64,000 nt of DNA from assembly GCA_947650285.1 (NCBI GenBank), contig CANTFL010001103.1, positions 1 through 64,000 on the forward strand, given 5' to 3'. The DNA comes from Hyaloperonospora brassicae (taxonomy: Eukaryota; Oomycota; Peronosporomycetes; Peronosporales; Peronosporaceae). This document shows positions 1-10,668 of this stretch, one piece after another; the first letter of the stretch is position 1, and each line of letters begins with the position of its first letter. Both the position numbers and the translations under genes were made by a program. The notes under the pieces are model-generated. The model was given only the letters and a program-made list of their open reading frames with translations, made no database searches and was not told the origin of the DNA.

Positions 1-1037
1 CAATGTCTGTGGTTATTGCTCAGGCTTTGATATAGTATTTCTATAGCAGTTCGTTAATCTTTTGAAATGCGAGATTAAACCCAAGATCATAATCTTACCT
101 TCCAAATATTAAAGAACTGCTACAGAGGGACTGAATCAAAGCCTCACCAATAACGTTTTGACCGCTTAAGTTATCCAGACTTAAGATTCTGGTTCACTTG
201 AGCCGGTCAAAAGTGTCGATACATATATTCTCGATTAAAACTTGTCACAGATGTTTCTTCGATCATTACTTTTGGCTGTAACTATGCATTTCGATCGAAC
301 AAACTTCGACCTCGAGACATCTTGTGGCCTGATATTTCATCGAGATACCACAAAATACGTCACACGGACCGAAAGTTTTACCTCAAATTGTGTCTAGGGA
401 TCAGCAATTATATGAGCCATGACTTTGTACGGGTAAGTGCTACACGATCGAGTTTGGATTTTACGATTAGCAAAGTGGTGCTGGCTCATACCCACTGAGG
501 ATGTGACGCTTCCATGTGTGTATTTGCTTAGCTCGAATGAAACTCTTGTGTGCTTGCAAATCGACCAACTGGGACGTATGAGCATGTTCCTTCCGACAAA
601 ATAGCATCGTTTGCACGACCTCATGACTCAAGACGCAACACAAACAGTGCAGCAAGTTCGTTTCGTTCGGAGCTGAGGTGATTGGCGTTGTTTCGATGAC
701 ACAATTGCAACGAGCAATCAAGTGTCAACCTGGCGCTCGAGAGGAGGTCGTCACGTGTACCACTTCGTTATGTGTCGTTTTCGGATTTGCTGGCTGCCTT
801 TCGACATTGGCAGTCGACATCGTGGCCACACGTTCGAAGAACAAAATGGCGTTCATGCGCCGTTTCCGCCGTTTACTTGGATTCTTCAGAGCTACTTCAG
901 CTCGACTTTCCTGGCAAGACAAACACTGTCGGCCCGCTCGTTCGCAAGATAGTCGAGTACAGCGTTATTGGTACACTCCGAAACCAGAATATACTTCGGC
1001 CAGGCATTCGCCGGTACGTGGTGACTTCGCCTACACT
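1..1037. other. Intergenic, no supported gene
   Basis: I see no credible coding region here. Open frames on both strands are short and lack domain-like composition. The one structured element is the imperfect inverted repeat at 12-154, listed separately. The right part is the 3' flank of the minus-strand transporter gene that ends at 1038. Confidence 0.5.
12..154. repeat. Imperfect 47-bp inverted repeat (hairpin)
   Basis: Bases 12-58 and the reverse complement of 108-154 align without gaps at about 38 of 47 positions, with a 49-bp spacer. Both arms share the core AGGCTTTGAT and the inner block TAGCAGTTC. The size suits a small MITE or a hairpin RNA precursor, but no target duplication is obvious. 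Confidence 0.6.
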
Positions 1038-2559
1038 TTACGCGATGATGTTCATTTGCTGGAGCAGACTGAGCCCACTTACGACAGTCATGACGACTGC
1101 CATTATCACGGCGATGACCTGGCTGGATCGATGGTGCTTACCGCCTAGTCGGACGACAAAAAACGCTGGCAGCACGAAGCAGATCATCGGGTTCGTTGTA
1201 GCACCAAGCACGCCAAGAACGGACGCTATGTCGCCAGAGAACAGAGCCACTAGAAGCGTGGCAAGTACTAGAAACAGTGAGAGACCGACGTGGCGCAGTA
1301 AGTCGAGTCGGCGGTTTGCCAATAAAGCCTCGCGGATGTTGTCGCGCAGTGTGTGGATGAACAACGGCACCGTGAGAATGAGCGCGATACTGAAGCCAAT
1401 ACACCCAGTGATCACAGCGCCGTCGCCGCGGTAGTCGTTTCGTAGGAAATTGGACCTCGTGGCCGTGCCAAACGTGAGCACCACAAAGAAGCCACACAGT
1501 GCATACACCGTCGTCGCGATTCCAATACTGCGGTTCATGACCTTGTACATCCTTTTGCTGGACCGACGCTTCAGTACCAAGTAGATAGGCAGTACGTTTG
1601 GATGGCAAGTGAACGAAAACACGATGAGCGGAATCGCACGCAGCAAGTGGCTAAGACGCCAGTCGAAAAGCGCCAAGTGCGTCAGCTGGTATGCCATTGT
1701 CGGAGCCACTCCTTCGTGCACAAACTGCAAGTACTTGACCACAATCACTAGCGCCATGAACACGATACAAACGATCGAAAACAACGACGAAAATCGCAAC
1801 GACTCCAGACTGCGTAAAAGCGATAGCGGCAGGACGAGAAAACACGTGAGCATGACGATCAATGCCTGTCGATCCAGAAAGATACTCGAGCTCGTGTGGC
1901 CCAAGACAGCTCGCAGTGCAAGCTGAATGAGCTCTGCACTGCCCACGAGGTAGCCGACCGACGTTCCAAACAAGTTCATGCACACAAGCAGCTGTGTACA
2001 TGCCGCCAGCCTGCGCCCTCCCGTAGCCGACGCCAAGTCCATGTACGACCGTGCTTGCCCCAAGTTCGAACACACCAGTAGCGTCCGCAGCGTAAAGTTG
2101 GTCGCGCTTGCGCCCAATAGAATCAGAGCAATGCCCAGCACAAGTCCTGTCTGCTGCACTGCAAAGGGGAGTGCCAAGACACCGGCCCCTACGATCGCGA
2201 CGGTCATCGTGAACATGGAGCCTTTCACTGGGTCCAACAGCACGTCAAAAGAGCGCCGTCAACACAGCGTCCAACACCACACGTCGACACCTCTACACAC
2301 AGTTAAGCCGAGTCGACAAGTGACCAGTACCTGATCCTGGCCGGACCTTCTCCACAAAGTACGTTTGGAACAAGCCGCGGCGCTTGTCACGTCGCTGCTG
2401 TCGCCCCGCGTCGCCCTCGAACACGAGCGTCTCACGATCCGAGACGAGCTCAAAGTCACTGGAGAGGGCGGCCGTGGACGTGGACGAGCTCGTCTCGGCC
2501 GTGGCGCCCAGCAAGCGCTCCGTCATGTCGTGACTGTCGGCCTCGTCGAGTGTCATCAT
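1038..2559 (-). CDS. Amino-acid transporter, AAAP/SLC38-like
   Basis: A membrane permease of the amino acid/auxin permease superfamily, predicted to move neutral amino acids across the plasma or vacuolar membrane. Two exons: 2559-2331 and 2227-1038. The intron 2330-2228 (103 nt) has a GTACTG donor and CAG acceptor and joins in phase 1, giving a 472-residue protein. The family's first-helix signature (TVAIVGAGVLALPFA) follows directly after the splice. About ten further hydrophobic segments run to the C-terminus. The N-terminal exon is a Ser/Thr/Asp-rich cytosolic tail of about 76 residues. The start was chosen at the MMTLDEAD methionine; an upstream in-frame methionine at 2670 gives a less typical leader. 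Substrate cannot be told from sequence. The exon 2 frame is closed by a TGA just upstream, so the intron is required. Confidence 0.8.
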
Positions 2560-2759
2560 CGCTATGGTATGTTCCAAAACTGACTCGCGGGCCAAAAGCG
2601 GACAGTGTGATGATGTCAACGTATGGATCGTTTTTTCTGTGCAAAGGTGTAAAATACAGAATAGCGGCATCGATGGTCGTACAAGTATTGCCGTCGAGGG
2701 GGTGTACGACGGGCGAACCGTTGTGGCTTTCGAGACTTGGTTGAGTCAGGATGTACCCA

Positions 2760-3199
2760 AACAGTTTGTTGTCGAACCAAACGAAAATGTGATGCTTTTC
2801 GTGTGGCAGCTTTCACTTGCTCTCTTTCCAAGAGGCACAATGCAGTGGAAGTGCGAGAGGATTTGCAGTGCGATCATGTGCGAGTTGCACAAGTATTGAC
2901 AATGGATCCGAAGACGACGAGCGTCTGGATGACAGTATTGCGTACCTTTGCATCCGATCCAGAGTGTATCCATAACCGGTGTGGCAGTTGTGTCATTGTT
3001 TGACAATTGGACTTCACAGCGTTTTTCTACTGCTCGAACAAAGCAAAAAAGAACGCAGTGTGCGTCAAGAGGGACATTCATCAAGCAGCGCTCTGGCGCG
3101 GGTTCGATGCAAACACATTATTCACTATCAAGAGACCGTGCAGTACACGTCCGTCGGTCTGTGCTACAGTTGAGCGTGAACACAAGGTGTGCTGTGTTT
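2760..3199. other. Intergenic, no gene seen
   Basis: The spacer between the start of the transporter gene and the 3' end of the IF-2 gene. Only short overlapping open frames are present and none shows a recognisable domain. Confidence 0.4.
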
Positions 3200-5165
3200 T
3201 CATGCACCTGCTGTGTCCGATTCCTCCGCTTCAGACTGCTCAAAAGCAGCAATCTCTTCGATCAGCTCATGCACGGTAGAGCGCAAGATAACACGCACAC
3301 CTCTCGTCAGTGCCAACTTCGCCTCGCGGTCGCGCAGCTTTACGTTAAAGCCAAATATGGGGCACTCGCCATTGATAGCCGTGTCGATGTCCTTCACCGA
3401 GATATTGCCAATGCCCAGTCGCACAGTCTACCGACACAACGTACAAGCAATTAGCCAGTGAAGAACCATCATCTGCACTTCTTGCTGATGCTGTGTTACC
3501 CTACCGATATGCCGGGCATCGCATCCACCGTGTCTTGGATGCTCGTTAGCGACCCCGCACCATCAGCTTTCACAATGATCGACTTCGTTGCGATCAACTC
3601 GTTTTCGTCAATAATGTCGTCTTCGGCTTGCTCGCTACTTCCTTCAGCACGCAGCACGTCTGGGTTCTCCTGTTCGGCATCCGTAGACCTATACTCAGCA
3701 TTAGCCTCTGCGTGTGCACCACCATCGTAGGGTAGCAGGCAGTCACGAAACTCCAGGGCAAGTTCCCTAGCACAGCAATAACAATACAGCCGTTGTTAGA
3801 ATCAGCAAGCACCTCATCATCTTTTGCTTTCATCGTATACCTTTGTTCGAGCACCTGCTTTGCACGCGCTTCAGGAAGCACAAAGAAGCCGTGTTCATTT
3901 GGTGCATCGACGTTCTTCGACTTGTTCGAATACGTGATATCCACAACTGTTCCGGGCAACACGCGCTTGACGTCGCGGCCTTCGGCGTCGTGCATGCTAC
4001 GGACCACGCCATGAATCATGCCAGCTACGAAATGCTGCTTGGCGACTAACTCCCCATTCTTAATCAGCACACGTAGTACTGTTCCACGGCCTTTCAGCGC
4101 CACACTTTCCAGCACAAGTCCCTCGGCGTGCGCTTGAGACCCGACTAGTGCATCCAGCTTGCGGTTATCTGCCAGTTCACTCACTAGTCCCTGAACTGTG
4201 TGCCGCAAGTCGTCTAGTCCAACCCCTGTCTTACCTGATATCATCAGCACGGGAGATTCCTTCAGGGCGACAAACGAGCGCAGTTCCTCCACAATATCAG
4301 CAACTCGCTTGTCACCGTCTTCGCCCAACAAGTCGACTTTGTTGATGCAAACCACCACCGGCAGTCGACTTTCCTCGATCGCACCGATCGATTCCTCCGT
4401 CTGCAGCAGCACGCCTTCATCTGCCGCAACGATCAGCAGCGCAGCATCTGCCACTTGCGCTGCGCTCGAGCGCATCCGGAAAAAGTGGAAATGGCCAGGT
4501 GTATCCAAGAACGTCGCCTTCATATCGTCCGACACTGTCGCTTCACATACATTGATCTTCTGCGTAATTCCCTGCTTCTCGAATGGTGCAATCTGCTTCC
4601 TACTTGTCTTCATATGGCTCCGAAGAGTGTCCATCAACGTCGTCTTGCCGTGGTCCACGTGGCCCATGACGGCAATGACTGGCTGTCGACGACCCAAACG
4701 CATGTCCTCGTGACAAGACGACAGCACGTCCCGCAGCTCCGGCTCCACGTCATCGTACGCTACTTGCACGCTAAACTGCTCCGCGACCTCCTGAGCCACT
4801 CGGAAGGGCAGCACGATCTGCTTCACGCCTTTAAACTCAGCTGGCGGGTGGTTCTTCGTCTTGAGATGGAATCGACGGTTCGACTTGGTCACTGTATGCT
4901 TCAGTACATTGTCCAGCGGCTGGCGCAACGCCTTTGCCAAGTCCCGTACGCGAATGAAAGCCGGAATGACCGGCGGCTGGGCCCGCGCTTCCAGCACGCG
5001 TTGACGCTGGTCCAGGCGAGCTCGATCTCGAGCCTGTACCTGCGCTTGCATCTTCTCTATCCTCTTCATGTGGTCTCTGTGACGCTGGGGACCGCCACGC
5101 GCAGTGCGTAGACAGCGAGCGCCATGCGGGAGCGACGCGGTCACGTGCTGGCACACCCGCTGCAT
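3200..5165 (-). CDS. Translation initiation factor IF-2, mitochondrial
   Basis: GTPase that brings initiator tRNA to the small ribosomal subunit; here the mitochondrial type. Three exons: 5165-3841, 3766-3505 and 3427-3200. Introns 3840-3767 (74 nt, GTATAC, branch-like TTCTAAC, CTAG) and 3504-3428 (77 nt) keep phase and give 604 residues. The G-domain motifs are in order: GHVDHGKT (about 168-175), GITQ (about 199), DTPGH (221-225), NKVD (275-278) and SGKTG. Exon 2 carries the helix RELALEFRD and the start of domain IV-like sequence (IVKADGAGSLTS). Exon 3 completes it with GIGNISVKD and FGFNVKL. The first 30 residues are Arg/Ala-rich without acidic residues, as in a mitochondrial presequence, which favours the 5165 start over an upstream frame opening at 5276. 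Divergent from the mitochondrial carrier gene. Confidence 0.92.
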
Positions 5166-5359
5166 CGAGTCCCTCGCGTTTCGCTGTACAGATAACGATC
5201 TGATTGGTCGAAATGTAGGCTCCGCATGGACGTCAAAACGTGACGTCGCCGTCGTCACGCGCGACGACGACGTCATTCAAACGAGGGAAGCTCAAAAGCG
5301 ACGCACTGACGTCGACCTCGTCGGCCAAAGGTCGTCGTCGTCGTCGCGCAAGGGACGCG
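5166..5359. promoter_or_regulatory. Shared divergent promoter, IF-2 / mitochondrial carrier
   Basis: Only 194 bp separate the two start codons, which point away from each other. Repeated CGTC/GACG blocks lie at 5228-5275. A TCATTC initiator-like motif sits at 5271-5276, upstream of the carrier start. Both genes serve mitochondria, so joint control from one region is a reasonable inference. Confidence 0.45.
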
Positions 5360-6499
5360 ATGCTGGACCCGCGCGAGACCTTCTCGGGCATCGCGGGCGC
5401 GTTCTGCTGTGTGTACGCAGGTCTTCCGTTCGAGGTCGTGAAGGTGCGGCTGCAGACGCAAGGCACTACGAACGCGTACAAGGGCGTAGCCGACGCTTTC
5501 CGCCGCATCGCCACGGAGGAGGGCGTCGCCGCGCTCTGGAAAGGCGCAGTACCGGCGCTATCGAGTGCAATCGTTGAGAACGCAGTGCTCTTTAGTGCCA
5601 ATGGCGTCGCGAGACGAGCAGTTGTGGCGTTGCATGCGACACCGCGCGGAGGACGTGAGCGTGCGGGCGACGAGGACGAGTACGAGCTGACGACACTGGA
5701 CGAGGCCTACATGGGGGCGTTTGCTGGCTGCTTCTCTGCTACGGTAGTTGCATTTATTTTGTAGTCGTTATGGGACTGCGTGCTGTGTCGTATCGGCTGA
5801 CCAATGAATGGGCTGCTGTCGTGTGGGGGGCGACAGGCGATTACAGTGCCCGAGAACATCAAGTGCAAGCTGCAGTTCCAACGTGGACACGTGGGTGTCG
5901 GACGTACGTGTTCGTTGCAATCGAGTCATTGAATAGAAACGGAGTGGGTGAGTTGCTCCAGCATATTTTTGCATGTTAATGTGGGTGTGGGTACCATTTG
6001 TTCGTACGTTTGTTTGTTTTCAGATTACCATGGACCTTGGGACTGTCTCGTGAAAGTGGGCAAGACAGAAGGCATTCGCGGACTCTTTCGAGGCTACTCG
6101 TCCCTATTGCTGCGTGACGTGCCGTTCAGCTTTATTTTCTTTGGATCGTACCAAGCTTTTACGTCTGGAGCAGTTCAGCTGCTGAGTAAAGAGTCGAAGA
6201 ACGACCTGAACGCCGTCGCTATTCTTGCTAGTGGTGGCCTCGCTGGCGCTTCCAGCTGGAGCGTCGTGTTTCCCGTGGACATGCTAAAGTCACGAATGCA
6301 GACCGCCAGCGCGACACATCCGCTTTCGCTGCGAAGCGCCTTCCGTGCAATTTACTCGGAATTTGGCATCCACGGATTCTACCGCGGCTGGTCGGCCGCC
6401 GTATTGCGTTCGTTCCCGGCCAACGGGTCGCTTTTTGTCGGTGTGGAAATGACACACCGCCTGTTTCGTTGGTTTGACGCGAAGCAAAGCCAAGTGTAA
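5360..6499 (+). CDS. Mitochondrial carrier family protein (SLC25)
   Basis: Inner-membrane metabolite carrier made of three tandem repeats of about 100 residues. Exons 5360-5743, 5837-5903 and 6024-6499 join cleanly (384+67+476 nt) into 308 residues. Introns are 5744-5836 (93 nt) and 5904-6023 (120 nt, GTACGT donor, TTTTCAG acceptor). The three PX[D/E]XX[K/R] signatures are PFEVVK, VPENIK (first residue relaxed) and FPVDMLK. Each is followed by a basic R/K-x-(Q) stretch and a later aromatic-glycine motif (FRGY, FYRGW). The overall sequence most resembles the ornithine/carnitine/basic amino-acid branch, but the substrate is inferred only weakly. The ATG at 5360 places the first signature about 24 residues in, as is normal for the family. 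Confidence 0.88.
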
Positions 6500-6581
6500 C
6501 TAAAATGCAGCGAGCTGTCGACGTGGAGAGGGAGGGAAAGGCGGCAACATCGAAGTAGCCAGGCGGGTAGCGCTAGAATAG

Positions 6582-7360
6582 CTACGCCACTGGCCTAACT
6601 TCGATCCTCAATACACCTTGCGACGATGGCGCGATGTCTGCGTTCTTACCGGGCAGGTGGACCCCGCGCTTGATGCGAAGATGCGAGCTTGTTTGATCAA
6701 GCAGAGTCTCGACCGTTTGACTCTGCAGTGATCTGAGTCCTTCTTCCTGCATGGCAAGAGCAGCGACATTGTACACTGGAGATAACAAGGGTCGTCAGAG
6801 GCTATACACCGTCATGAAGGCATCGTCCAAATGAAGCTTGACCAAAGGTCTGAGGATCGAGCAAGTTATTGCAAACTGCGCTGCATTGCCCAAGTGCCGT
6901 TGAGAACGTGCCCCCCGAGCCGGATGAAAAATCAAGCAGCATGTTGCGTCGGCGCCAAATAGAAGAGAATGTGTCGGTGAAGTGCGCTGCCATCACTGCG
7001 ATGGGAGGTCAAGTTGCAGTGCCAAGAGGTGCAAGTGATCGCTCTTCCCGTAAACCCTCGCATAGCTGCCGAAAGCGCTTCTATCGAGAAGAAAGTCTAC
7101 GGAAACGGACATCGACGTATCCTCATCCACGCGTCGAAAGTGTCGTGCAAGCGAACCTCATGGTCGTGGGATAAGCTGGGATCTCTTGCCGCATACGCTG
7201 AAAAGTTCCGACAATTTCCGCTCGATTCCGAGCGCTGACGGCATGCGATAGATGGGTGAAGACCTGCATGAGCACAAGTAGAACATCAGACACCTCACTT
7301 TCCGATCGTCCACGCAAGCGATACGAACGAACAAGCTCCAGACTCCCAGCACTCGCTTAA
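6582..7360 (-). pseudogene. 3' part of an unrecognised multi-exon gene, apparently broken
   Basis: A chain of open segments with oomycete-like introns. Exon A opens after a TAA near 7360 and runs to about 7172 (VSDVLLVLMQVFTHLSH region, then PAYPTTM). A 76-nt intron with GTTCGC donor and pyrimidine-rich CGATAG acceptor joins in phase 2 to exon B, which reads GSYARVYGKSDHLHLL. The frame then shifts near 7000, with no GT donor that repairs it, into a frame reading FTDTFSSIWRRR. A last intron (67 nt if GTCAAG is the donor, acceptor CTCCAG) joins in phase 1 to a final exon with ALAMQEEGLRSLQSQ, ending at 6582. I do not recognise the family. The upstream end abuts the elicitin start at 7370, so the gene is probably a truncated relic. 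Confidence 0.45.
7294..7303 (+). promoter_or_regulatory. Candidate oomycete initiator of the elicitin-like gene
   Basis: CTCACTTTCC matches the pyrimidine-rich TCAYTYY initiator core used by many oomycete genes and lies about 67 nt before the ATG at 7370. The flanking AWTTTNY part of the full element is not matched. Confidence 0.35.
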
Positions 7361-7369
7361 CGACACAAG

Positions 7370-7894
7370 ATGGTTCACCTATCGGCGCTGATGCTTTTGA
7401 CACTTGTTGGAAGCGGCATTGGTCTCGCGGATGCAAAACCTTGCACCACGAGAGAGCTCAGCGTCTTCAACGAGGTGTCTGGTCAAGTCAACAAGTGCAT
7501 GCAAGACAGCAAGCTGAACTTCCAGATCCCTCCACGTTTGAGTCTCCTAAAGTCTCAACAGTCAGCGTTGTGCAAGTCGGAAGCCTGCAAGGACATGATC
7601 GGTGCCATGGACGACCTGGATATCCCAACCTGCGAGGCTGTCTTTGACCAGAAGAACATGACGCTGCAATCGAGCCTCGACAAGTTCGTGTCGTCGTGTG
7701 ACACGGCTACGCCGGCTCCATCTCCGATCAAGCGGCGTAAATCGCTCGAGTCGTCGTCGTCTGATGGCTCGGACACGGGTTCAAAGAAACGCCGCGACAT
7801 GAACCCGGCGACTGCAGTTGCGTTCGGAATGCCGCAGCAGCTGCTTGTGCTTTTGGTTGCGGGCATTTTATCGCTGGGACTTGTGCTGCCATGA
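7370..7894 (+). CDS. Elicitin-like protein with putative GPI anchor
   Basis: Secreted elicitin-family protein of 174 residues. Elicitins bind sterols and can trigger plant defence; anchored members probably act at the oomycete cell surface. Residues 1-22 form a signal peptide (hydrophobic core ALMLLTLVGSGIGLA). An elicitin domain of about 90 residues follows, with six cysteines at 25, 43, 68, 73, 88 and 110, the number expected for three disulphides. A Ser/Pro/Lys/Arg-rich linker follows, including the basic blocks KRRK and KKRR. The last 20 residues are hydrophobic (QQLLVLLVAGILSLGLVLP), typical of a GPI-attachment tail. Single exon. The linker is shorter and more basic than the usual Thr/Ser-rich elicitin stalk. 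Confidence 0.88.
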   Translation: MVHLSALMLLTLVGSGIGLADAKPCTTRELSVFNEVSGQVNKCMQDSKLNFQIPPRLSLLKSQQSALCKSEACKDMIGAMDDLDIPTCEAVFDQKNMTLQSSLDKFVSSCDTATPAPSPIKRRKSLESSSSDGSDTGSKKRRDMNPATAVAFGMPQQLLVLLVAGILSLGLVLP

Positions 7895-7996
7895 GAAGCG
7901 CAAGCAGTGCGGTAGCCGATGTTGAGGACTTGACTTTCCTTTCAATCACATCAACTAGTGGACAGCACTTGAGCCCACCAAGCAGCACCTCCGTTC

Positions 7997-8234
7997 TCAA
8001 CAGCTAACTCCACAATACACTTGATGCTTGCCTTTTCGACGAACTTCTGCTTTCACATAGTCTGCATGTGCTTGTCGGTCCTCTTCGTTGACCTACACCG
8101 AAGAGAGCCGCCAAGTTGCCACAATTCATAGCGTTCAATGCAATTTCATCCAGTTCCTTGATCGAGTTACGGACGTCAGCTATGCAGTCTCCGTTGCGCT
8201 CTACCTGCAGGGCAAACTCACTACAAACGACCAC
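7997..8234 (-). other. Possible downstream exons of the RCC1-repeat gene
   Basis: A frame without an ATG start reads a helical stretch (IKELDEIALNAMNCGNLAAL). A GTGTAG donor at 8098 and a CAG acceptor at 8062 or a few codons later (37-52 nt) continue it to a basic tail ending at 7997. A 67-nt intron from the last RCC1 repeat (GTATTG donor, GCCCTGCAG acceptor) would join in phase 0 and replace the last few codons of the RCC1 protein. It may instead be an unrelated relic; the short intron lowers confidence. Confidence 0.3.
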
Positions 8235-8241
8235 CTACTAC

Positions 8242-9699
8242 TTACTTGTCCTTCGTCGCCCTAGCCAATACGGCGCTGTGCTGGCCGCCAGCTTCGATCT
8301 GAAAAATCTTTGCCTCGCCAAACTTCTTGCCCTTGTCAGATGTTGCCGTCGACCAGTCCAGCTGACGCGGCTTGTTCTCATCCCGCTCTTTTCCATTGCC
8401 TAGCGCCAGCATATCACCGTACCCCCAAGAGAAGATCGCGTCGCTTTCCGTCAGTGCAAGCGCATGATTGGATCCTGTAGCGATCATACGAACAGCACTT
8501 GAGCCACCGCTTTTGGGGGTAGGAATCGTCACTTTTTGCGGCCGGTCTTTGTACGCGCCAGTAACACACGTCTCAAGCACACCGAGCTGGCCTGAGTCTG
8601 CACGACCAAATGTGTATACGTCGCCGTCAAGAGTGAGGACGACCGAGTGATGGGCCCCTCCATCCACAAACGTGACGTTCTCGGAGCTGAGATCTTCAAC
8701 TAGTTGCAGCTCGGTGCAGTTTTCAGTGTGGCCGATTCCTAGCTGACCGTAGTTGTTGAGTCCACACGTGTAGAGATGTCCTGGTGAGGCCAAAGCAAAA
8801 ATACTATGGTACGAACCGCAGCCAATGTCCTTGACGGGAGGAAGCGGGTTCTTTTCGAGCATCACACGCGCTGGCTGCAGGTGTGTCGAGTACACCATAT
8901 CGACTCTGTACTCTCCCTTTGAGTCCTTCATCTCTGCGTCGACTTCACGACCAAGCTCGCCAATTTCCCCCAGCCCCCATGAGAACACAAGCCCGTTATT
9001 CGTCCGCACGAGGTTAAACGAACTACCACACCGCACGTCCACGACGTTGTCCAACGATTTGATCAAATACGGTCGGGGCTGTTTCTGCTTAAACGCCGCC
9101 TCAGCCGACGGTGCGTCGCACCACTGCTTGCCTTCCTTGTCGCGGTAGCAGCCCCACGTGTACACCTCACCGGCGAGCGTCACAACAGACGTGTGGCAAT
9201 CTCCGCCAACAATTTGCAAGGCGACTGCCTCTTGCGGTCCGAATCCATCCACCTTGGCAGGAACGTTCTCGTCTCCATCTCGACCTATTGCTCCATCGTC
9301 GTTGCATCCCCACGTATAGACTTCGCCAGCCGCTGTAATGGCCGCCGAGTGCAGGCCACCGCAGGCCACACGGACGATCTCGAGCTTGCTCAACGAGCGC
9401 ACGACGCGTGGAAAAGGAGCCATGAGGTCTTCGTCGGCGACACCGTGACCCAATTGACCACAGTCGCCACTGCCAAACGTCAAGACGTGGCCTGAGTGGC
9501 CGCCAAATAGATCGTCCAGCACCTGCGCATAGCGCAGATACTCCTTCATACTCTCGACCCAGCTTTCTTCCATGTTCTTCGACCAACTGTCCTTGAGGTT
9601 GGCGACAAAGGCGCGATTCAAGGCCGTCAGCTGTCGGGCCGCTTCGTCTTTGTAGCGGGACTTGGGCGTGGCCGTCACGACCTTGCGGCGCTTGAGCAC
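8242..9699 (-). CDS. RCC1-repeat (beta-propeller) protein
   Basis: A protein with about six or seven RCC1 blades, recognisable by repeated tracts of G-x-GDxGQLGHG, YTWG, FGRADSGQLG, WGYGD and GGxHS(A/V). The family includes guanine-nucleotide exchange factors for Ran and related regulators, but many members have other roles and nothing here fixes the partner. An N-terminal helical segment of about 65 residues precedes the propeller. The 5' end is unresolved. The frame stays open upstream to a TGA near 9831, but no ATG lies between that stop and the codon at 9699 (a GTG), and the first in-frame ATG is near 9573. Either a short upstream exon supplies the start or the internal ATG is used. At the 3' end a good donor within the last blade could give a longer tail. 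Confidence 0.78.
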   Translation of the reverse strand: MLKRRKVVTATPKSRYKDEAARQLTALNRAFVANLKDSWSKNMEESWVESMKEYLRYAQVLDDLFGGHSGHVLTFGSGDCGQLGHGVADEDLMAPFPRVVRSLSKLEIVRVACGGLHSAAITAAGEVYTWGCNDDGAIGRDGDENVPAKVDGFGPQEAVALQIVGGDCHTSVVTLAGEVYTWGCYRDKEGKQWCDAPSAEAAFKQKQPRPYLIKSLDNVVDVRCGSSFNLVRTNNGLVFSWGLGEIGELGREVDAEMKDSKGEYRVDMVYSTHLQPARVMLEKNPLPPVKDIGCGSYHSIFALASPGHLYTCGLNNYGQLGIGHTENCTELQLVEDLSSENVTFVDGGAHHSVVLTLDGDVYTFGRADSGQLGVLETCVTGAYKDRPQKVTIPTPKSGGSSAVRMIATGSNHALALTESDAIFSWGYGDMLALGNGKERDENKPRQLDWSTATSDKGKKFGEAKIFQIEAGGQHSAVLARATKDK

Positions 9700-10620
9700 C
9701 TGATCAGGTGCGCGGGGTATCGGCGAGTTGGGTGCGCCATTGGGAGGCGACGGCGCGGCGCCAGGCGTCGCGTGCAGCTGCTCTTTGGCCGCGTCCGTGT
9801 CCGTGCGCGCGCTCGCGCTTCATGGCTATTGTCAAAGTGGGTGGACGGATGGGACGGATGGCGTTACAATCTGTCGCGCTCGCGGTCAAGCCTCGGTGGG
9901 GGAGTGACGTGGATAAATCGTTTCAACATCGGATGCCGAAACCCGAGCGTAGGTGTTTGTTGGGTTTTGGCTCAGAAAAGCTAGCGCTACGCAGGTGTCA
10001 AAACGCTGAAACGCGACAAAACCGTCCACGTCGACGTACAACGCGTTGAAACTCCGTGTTTCGAGGTGGAAATGGCTCCTTTGGCTGAAGTGAGAAGTAA
10101 CGCACGACTGACGGCCAGAGGGGTAGTTGACCGAACGTAGAAAAAAAGAGCCAATCGTCGACCTGCAGGCGCAGGTGGTGGGTGGTACCAACCGAACACA
10201 AGAGCGCGTCCTGTGCCATTCGCTCCTGTCGTCGCTGATTCATTCCGCTGATCGTGTGGCAACGCAACGCGCCGTAGCAAACCGCTTGCGTTCGACCGAC
10301 GACCAAAACGACATCTGCTCACCTCCCGACCGACCGACGTGGCTCGCAAAGCGAATCTCTGCCGTCACAATGTCGTTCAGGACGAGAGACGTGCACAGCC
10401 GATCCCGCAGTGCGCATGCCCCGTGACGACAAGTCAGAAGTCGCGTACCGCACGTCGATGTGGTACCGTGTCGGCGGACCACGTGACGTCGTGTCTTAGT
10501 CAGAGGATACGCTGAACGACTAACGCAGTGCATTTGTAGCAGTAGGACAAGTATCCGGTTGCAACACTGCAGCACATGTAGGCCCCTCCTTTGCCGCAAT
10601 GGGCTCCGACAGTCAGTCGT

Positions 10621-10668
10621 GTAACTCGTCCGTCAACTCGTCCGTCAACTCGTCCGTCAACTCGTATA
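10621..10668. repeat. 12-bp minisatellite, about four units
   Basis: The unit AACTCGTCCGTC is repeated head to tail about 3.7 times, the last copy diverging. It lies in the spacer upstream of the PDZ-PH gene. Confidence 0.8.

Noticed and set aside
5166..5276. Longer IF-2 start at 5,276
   Set aside because: Would lengthen the protein with non-presequence-like residues and intrude on the divergent promoter; 5,165 gives a clean presequence.
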